34,603 bases of DNA, taken from positions 1 to 34,603 of the forward strand of contig SYHD01000313.1 in assembly GCA_005799265.1 (NCBI GenBank). Direction: 5' to 3'. Below the pieces are notes generated by a model. The model saw nothing but the letters and a program-made list of their open reading frames with translations. It had not been told where the DNA came from and did no database searches. Source of the stretch: Planctomycetia bacterium (GTDB lineage: Bacteria; Planctomycetota; Planctomycetia; Gemmatales; Gemmataceae). Positions 33,950 through 34,603 of the stretch are shown piece by piece. The position numbers were made by a program, and so were the translations under genes. Numbering within the stretch: position 1 is the first letter of the stretch; every line of letters starts with the position of its first letter.

Positions 33950-34603
33950 CATAACGACACACCTGCTCCACGTAGGCCGCGATTGGCCGACGAACCATCT
34001 GGTTCGTCTCGCGATCAAGGCCTTCTTCATAGCGCACCCACAGGTACTCCCAGCCGCGTTTCTCGATCGGCAAACTGTCGCCGATGGTCAAGTTCGCATG
34101 CTCCCAGCAATCCTCAAACGGTGGCTCGTTATCGGCGATGGCCGTGTGGCCGATCAGGCAGCGATAAACGCGCGGCACGTTATCGTCGTCGAGGTGCTCG
34201 AGCAGGTCGCCAGCGTCGTAGTTGGTGCCGGGCAGCCAGACCTGGCTCGCCTCGAATACTTCGATCCGCTTGGAGGCGCTGAATCGAAACGTGATGTCGA
34301 GGTTGTCGTCGCTCGAAATCTTCGCCGGCGAACCGAGGAACCGCAGGTCGCCTGGCCGAAAGGTTAGCGTCTGTCCCTTCCACGCCAGGACATAGTTCTT
34401 GTCGTTGACTTTGCCCGTCAGATCGTAGAGCGTCATGAGGTAGAGCGACGACAGCGTGCTCAGGCGCAGCTTGTAATTGATCGAGAAATCGAACTTTGGG
34501 ATGACGACATCGACGCCTTCGATGTTGTTGCCGTTGACGCCGATCGCCCGCTGGAAGTTCGAGATCAGGCCGGTGTCGATCCATTGGTGAGGATCCTGGT
34601 TGA
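33924..34603 (-). CDS. phage-like structural protein, 5' end outside the window
   Basis: The frame is open to the window edge and protein-like throughout: NQDPHQWIDTGLISNFQRAI, GVNGNNIEGVDVVIPKFDFS, then the Met often taken as start (MTLYDLTGKVN, 34436), so the true start lies beyond. The visible 225 residues are beta-rich. They include LRFLGSPAKISSDDNLDITF and a CBM5/12-like module (GTNYDAGDLLEHLDDDNVPR then YRCLIGHTA) that is related to modules in the next gene. I believe it is a phage-derived virion protein, but I cannot name it. The stop overlaps the start of the fibre-like gene, consistent with one long transcript. Confidence 0.75.
   Translation of the reverse strand, partial: NQDPHQWIDTGLISNFQRAIGVNGNNIEGVDVVIPKFDFSINYKLRLSTLSSLYLMTLYDLTGKVNDKNYVLAWKGQTLTFRPGDLRFLGSPAKISSDDNLDITFRFSASKRIEVFEASQVWLPGTNYDAGDLLEHLDDDNVPRVYRCLIGHTAIADNEPPFEDCWEHANLTIGDSLPIEKRGWEYLWVRYEEGLDRETNQMVRRPIAAYVEQVCRYGNFDLLGI

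Overview
The window reads as a GC-rich planctomycete chromosome, most likely from the Gemmatales/Pirellulales side of the phylum. The main evidence is that two very large ORFs (7402-10629 and 12424-23562) begin with the same kind of basic leader followed by a short 'LE.R..P' box (DVLENRLVPA and DTLEGRVMPS), the planctomycete extracellular-protein leader. A HARE-HTH protein, a GHTA-like LRR protein and a glycosyltransferase-TPR fusion fit the same assignment.

Layout. (1) Bases 1-57 hold the first 19 codons of an IS630-type transposase reading out of the window on the minus strand. (2) Bases 230-6682 look like a small integrative element: a putative HTH protein, a coiled-coil protein, a HARE-HTH protein on the opposite strand, an excisionase-like HTH, a CHC2/TOPRIM/DUF3987 primase-helicase-type protein, an XRE regulator and a tyrosine integrase. 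The integrase ORF runs in frame into the decayed C-terminus of an rve-type transposase (6650-6919). (3) Bases 7111-11872 are bounded by a 30-bp direct repeat (28/30 identical) and carry a 1075-aa surface protein, whose C-terminus has a caspase-clan-like His/Cys pair, and an LRR protein 13 nt downstream. (4) Bases 11880-23562, minus strand, are the most striking part: a 3712-aa protein made of about 43 Ser/Thr/Asp/Tyr-rich repeats, a Pro-rich linker, a hydrophobic pre-toxin-like segment and a short C-terminal domain, followed after 13 nt by a 176-aa unrecognised cytosolic-type protein. This is the architecture of a polymorphic toxin and its immunity gene, but on a non-Rhs repeat scaffold. (5) Divergent from it (23933-27136) is a two-glycosyltransferase TPR protein that could decorate such a Ser/Thr-rich substrate. 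(6) Bases 27322-34603, minus strand, form one tightly packed operon of phage-tail-like and exported proteins: a truncated virion-like protein, a repeat-rich fibre-like protein, two further tail-like proteins, a small protein, a Pro-rich lipoprotein, a membrane-anchored papain-type protease and a small exported protein. The last genes resemble a lysis module in order and topology.

How the parts may work together (inference): the window is an accessory region in which an integrative element, a surface or toxin locus and a phage-derived operon lie side by side, with several insertion-sequence scars between them. No tRNA, rRNA or CRISPR array was recognised. All family names come from reading motifs by eye; nothing was searched against a database.
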